This document shows, in pieces, positions 62,791-64,000 of a DNA stretch of 64,000 bases. Position 1 is the stretch's first letter, and every line of letters starts with the position of its first letter. The stretch lies in assembly GCF_008905045.1 (NCBI RefSeq), contig NZ_VWMY01000016.1:62001-126000 (forward strand), in the 5' to 3' direction. Origin of the DNA: Streptomyces albicerus. GTDB lineage: Bacteria > Actinomycetota > Actinomycetes > Streptomycetales > Streptomycetaceae. The notes beneath the pieces were generated by a model. It worked only from the letters and a program-made list of their open reading frames with translations, was not told the DNA's origin and ran no database searches. The position numbers and the translations under genes were made by a program.

Positions 62791-64000
62791 TCAGCGCAGC
62801 CGGCGCAGATACGGGTCGCGGGCGCGACGGGGAAGCACGCGGATCCGGACATCGAGGGCGGTGACCGCGTCTGGCCGGGCCACGACCGGATTGAGATCGG
62901 CCTCGGCGAGCTGCGGGAGATCGCAGGCCAGCCGCGACAGCCGCAGCAGCAGCCGCTCCAGGCCCTCCAGGTCGACCGGGCCGCCTCCGCGGTAGCCGAA
63001 CAGCAGCGGGGCGCAGCGCGGGGCCGTGATCAGGTCATGCACGTCGCGGTCGGTGAGCGGGGCCAGGCGTGCCGCGTGGTCGGCGAGCACTTCGGTGGCG
63101 GTGCCACCGAGGCCGAACAGCACCAGCGGGCCGAACACCTCGTCCTGCACGACTCCGGCGACCAGTTCCGTTCCGCGTCCGGCCATCGGCTGTACGAGCA
63201 CACCCGTCATCACCTCGCCGAAGCGGGTGACGAAGTCGCGGTGGGCGGCCCGTACCTGCTCCTCCCCGTCAAGGTCGAGCAGCACCGCGCCCTGGTCGGA
63301 CTTGTGCAGCAGGCCCGGCCAGTACGCCTTGAGTACGACCCTCCCGTTCGGTCCGGCCAGACGGGCGGCGGCGTCCACCGCCGACTGCTCGTCCTCGGCC
63401 CACGCCCAGGGCAGCTGCGGGATGCCGTAGTGGTCGAGCAGTTCGGCGCAGGTGCGCGGGTCGAGCCAGCCACCCTCGGGGTGGTCGGCGAGGAAGCTGT
63501 CCACCAGGGCGCGGGCCGCGGTGGTGCCGACATCGGGCAGTTCGGGGACGGTGCCGGGCGGCCTGGCGAGCCAGCGAGTGCGCTCCGCCGCGTGGGCCAG
63601 GGCGCGGGCGGCGGCCTGTGGGTCGGCGTACGCGGGCAGGGCCCCGGCACCGCAGTGCAGGAGCCGTACCGACTCGGCCTGGTCCAGCAGGACCGCCGCG
63701 ACCGGGCGCGGGTGTTGCCCGGTCAGCGCGCGGAGGGGATCATCGCCGGTCGCCGCGGCCAGTGCCGTGGGCACAAGCGCCACCATCACCGCGTCCACGG
63801 CGCCGTGCTCGGCCAGCCGGTCCACACATGCGCGCAGGGCTTCCCCGCCCGCGGCGGCTGTGGTGTCGACCGGGTTGGCGGCGCTCGCCCCTTCGGGAAG
63901 CAGCTCAAGAAGTTCCGTGATGAGTTCGGAAGGCAGTTCCGGGACGCTCAGGCCCGCTTCGGCGCAGGCGTCGGCGGCCAGCACACCGGCCCCGCCCGCG
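62791..64000 (-). CDS. ADP-forming acyl/acetyl-CoA synthetase (5' end outside window)
   Basis: About 403 C-terminal residues are visible; the frame is open to the window edge. First comes the end of the CoA-ligase core ('GASAANPVDTTAAAGGEALR'). A complete ATP-grasp half follows: 'LLDHYGIPQLPWAWAEDEQS', 'VVLKAYWPGLLHKSDQGAVL', 'GVLVQPMAGRGTELVAGVVQ' and 'EADLNPVVARPDAVTALDVR'. It is an NDP-forming acetate-CoA ligase-type enzyme: acetyl-CoA + ADP + Pi gives acetate + ATP + CoA. An acetyltransferase (Pat-like) domain could exist upstream, outside the window. Confidence 0.92.
   Translation of the reverse strand, partial: AGGAGVLAADACAEAGLSVPELPSELITELLELLPEGASAANPVDTTAAAGGEALRACVDRLAEHGAVDAVMVALVPTALAAATGDDPLRALTGQHPRPVAAVLLDQAESVRLLHCGAGALPAYADPQAAARALAHAAERTRWLARPPGTVPELPDVGTTAARALVDSFLADHPEGGWLDPRTCAELLDHYGIPQLPWAWAEDEQSAVDAAARLAGPNGRVVLKAYWPGLLHKSDQGAVLLDLDGEEQVRAAHRDFVTRFGEVMTGVLVQPMAGRGTELVAGVVQDEVFGPLVLFGLGGTATEVLADHAARLAPLTDRDVHDLITAPRCAPLLFGYRGGGPVDLEGLERLLLRLSRLACDLPQLAEADLNPVVARPDAVTALDVRIRVLPRRARDPYLRRLR

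Overview
The window looks like a Streptomyces chromosome segment. GC is very high, third codon positions are nearly all G or C, and GTG and TTG starts are common. It carries an hrdD-type sigma factor behind a SigR-type promoter, a Streptomyces-specific DUF6227 protein, and several copies of an intergenic repeat ('...ggctggtcgcgcagttcc...'). No tRNA, rRNA, CRISPR array or intact transposase was seen. All calls come from reading the sequence; no database search was possible.

Left part (1-28.4 kb), ordinary metabolism and regulation. It opens with the 3' part of an L,D-transpeptidase gene and a DUF6227 gene. Next is a fructose operon (DeoR regulator, 1-phosphofructokinase, PTS EIIABC) with a nested inverted-repeat operator. 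Several regulator/exporter pairs follow: MFS with a WYL regulator, MFS with TetR, an extradiol dioxygenase with a divergent MarR, and two TetR genes back to back. hrdD, a PAT-like acetyltransferase, a secreted M6-type protease and a tandem-duplicated IclR regulator also lie here. The part ends with a D-glucarate catabolic cluster (gudD, GntP permease, kdgD, divergent IclR). Strong terminator hairpins and modular repeats separate the units.

Middle (28.4-33.1 kb), a gene graveyard with a small intact cassette. Two histidine-kinase remnants lie back to back, one with a stop codon in the N-box. Three small genes of lower GC3 follow, two unknown and one XRE regulator. Then come fused pieces of a xanthine-dehydrogenase FAD subunit and probably XdhC, abutting a broken gene of the DNA-base hypermodification (5-hmdU kinase-like) family.

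Right part (33.1-64 kb), a dormancy/hypoxia island resembling the M. tuberculosis DosR regulon and the S. coelicolor OsdR region. A GAF histidine kinase and a NarL-type response regulator are followed by an Rv1733c-like membrane protein and four CBS-BON proteins. Four intact universal stress proteins plus one broken copy, a lone cyclic-nucleotide-binding protein, a DUF4389 protein and several PNPOx-fold flavin/F420-type proteins follow, along with a flavodoxin. The enzymes form a fermentative energy set: phosphoketolase, AdhE, pyruvate phosphate dikinase, a GAPDH, a zinc alcohol dehydrogenase, and an ADP-forming acyl-CoA synthetase running off the right edge. An inverted repeat of the form GGGnC-N4-GnCCC recurs upstream of many of these genes and is the likely operator of the response regulator. 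A remnant of an Hsp20 gene still has two such boxes in front of it.
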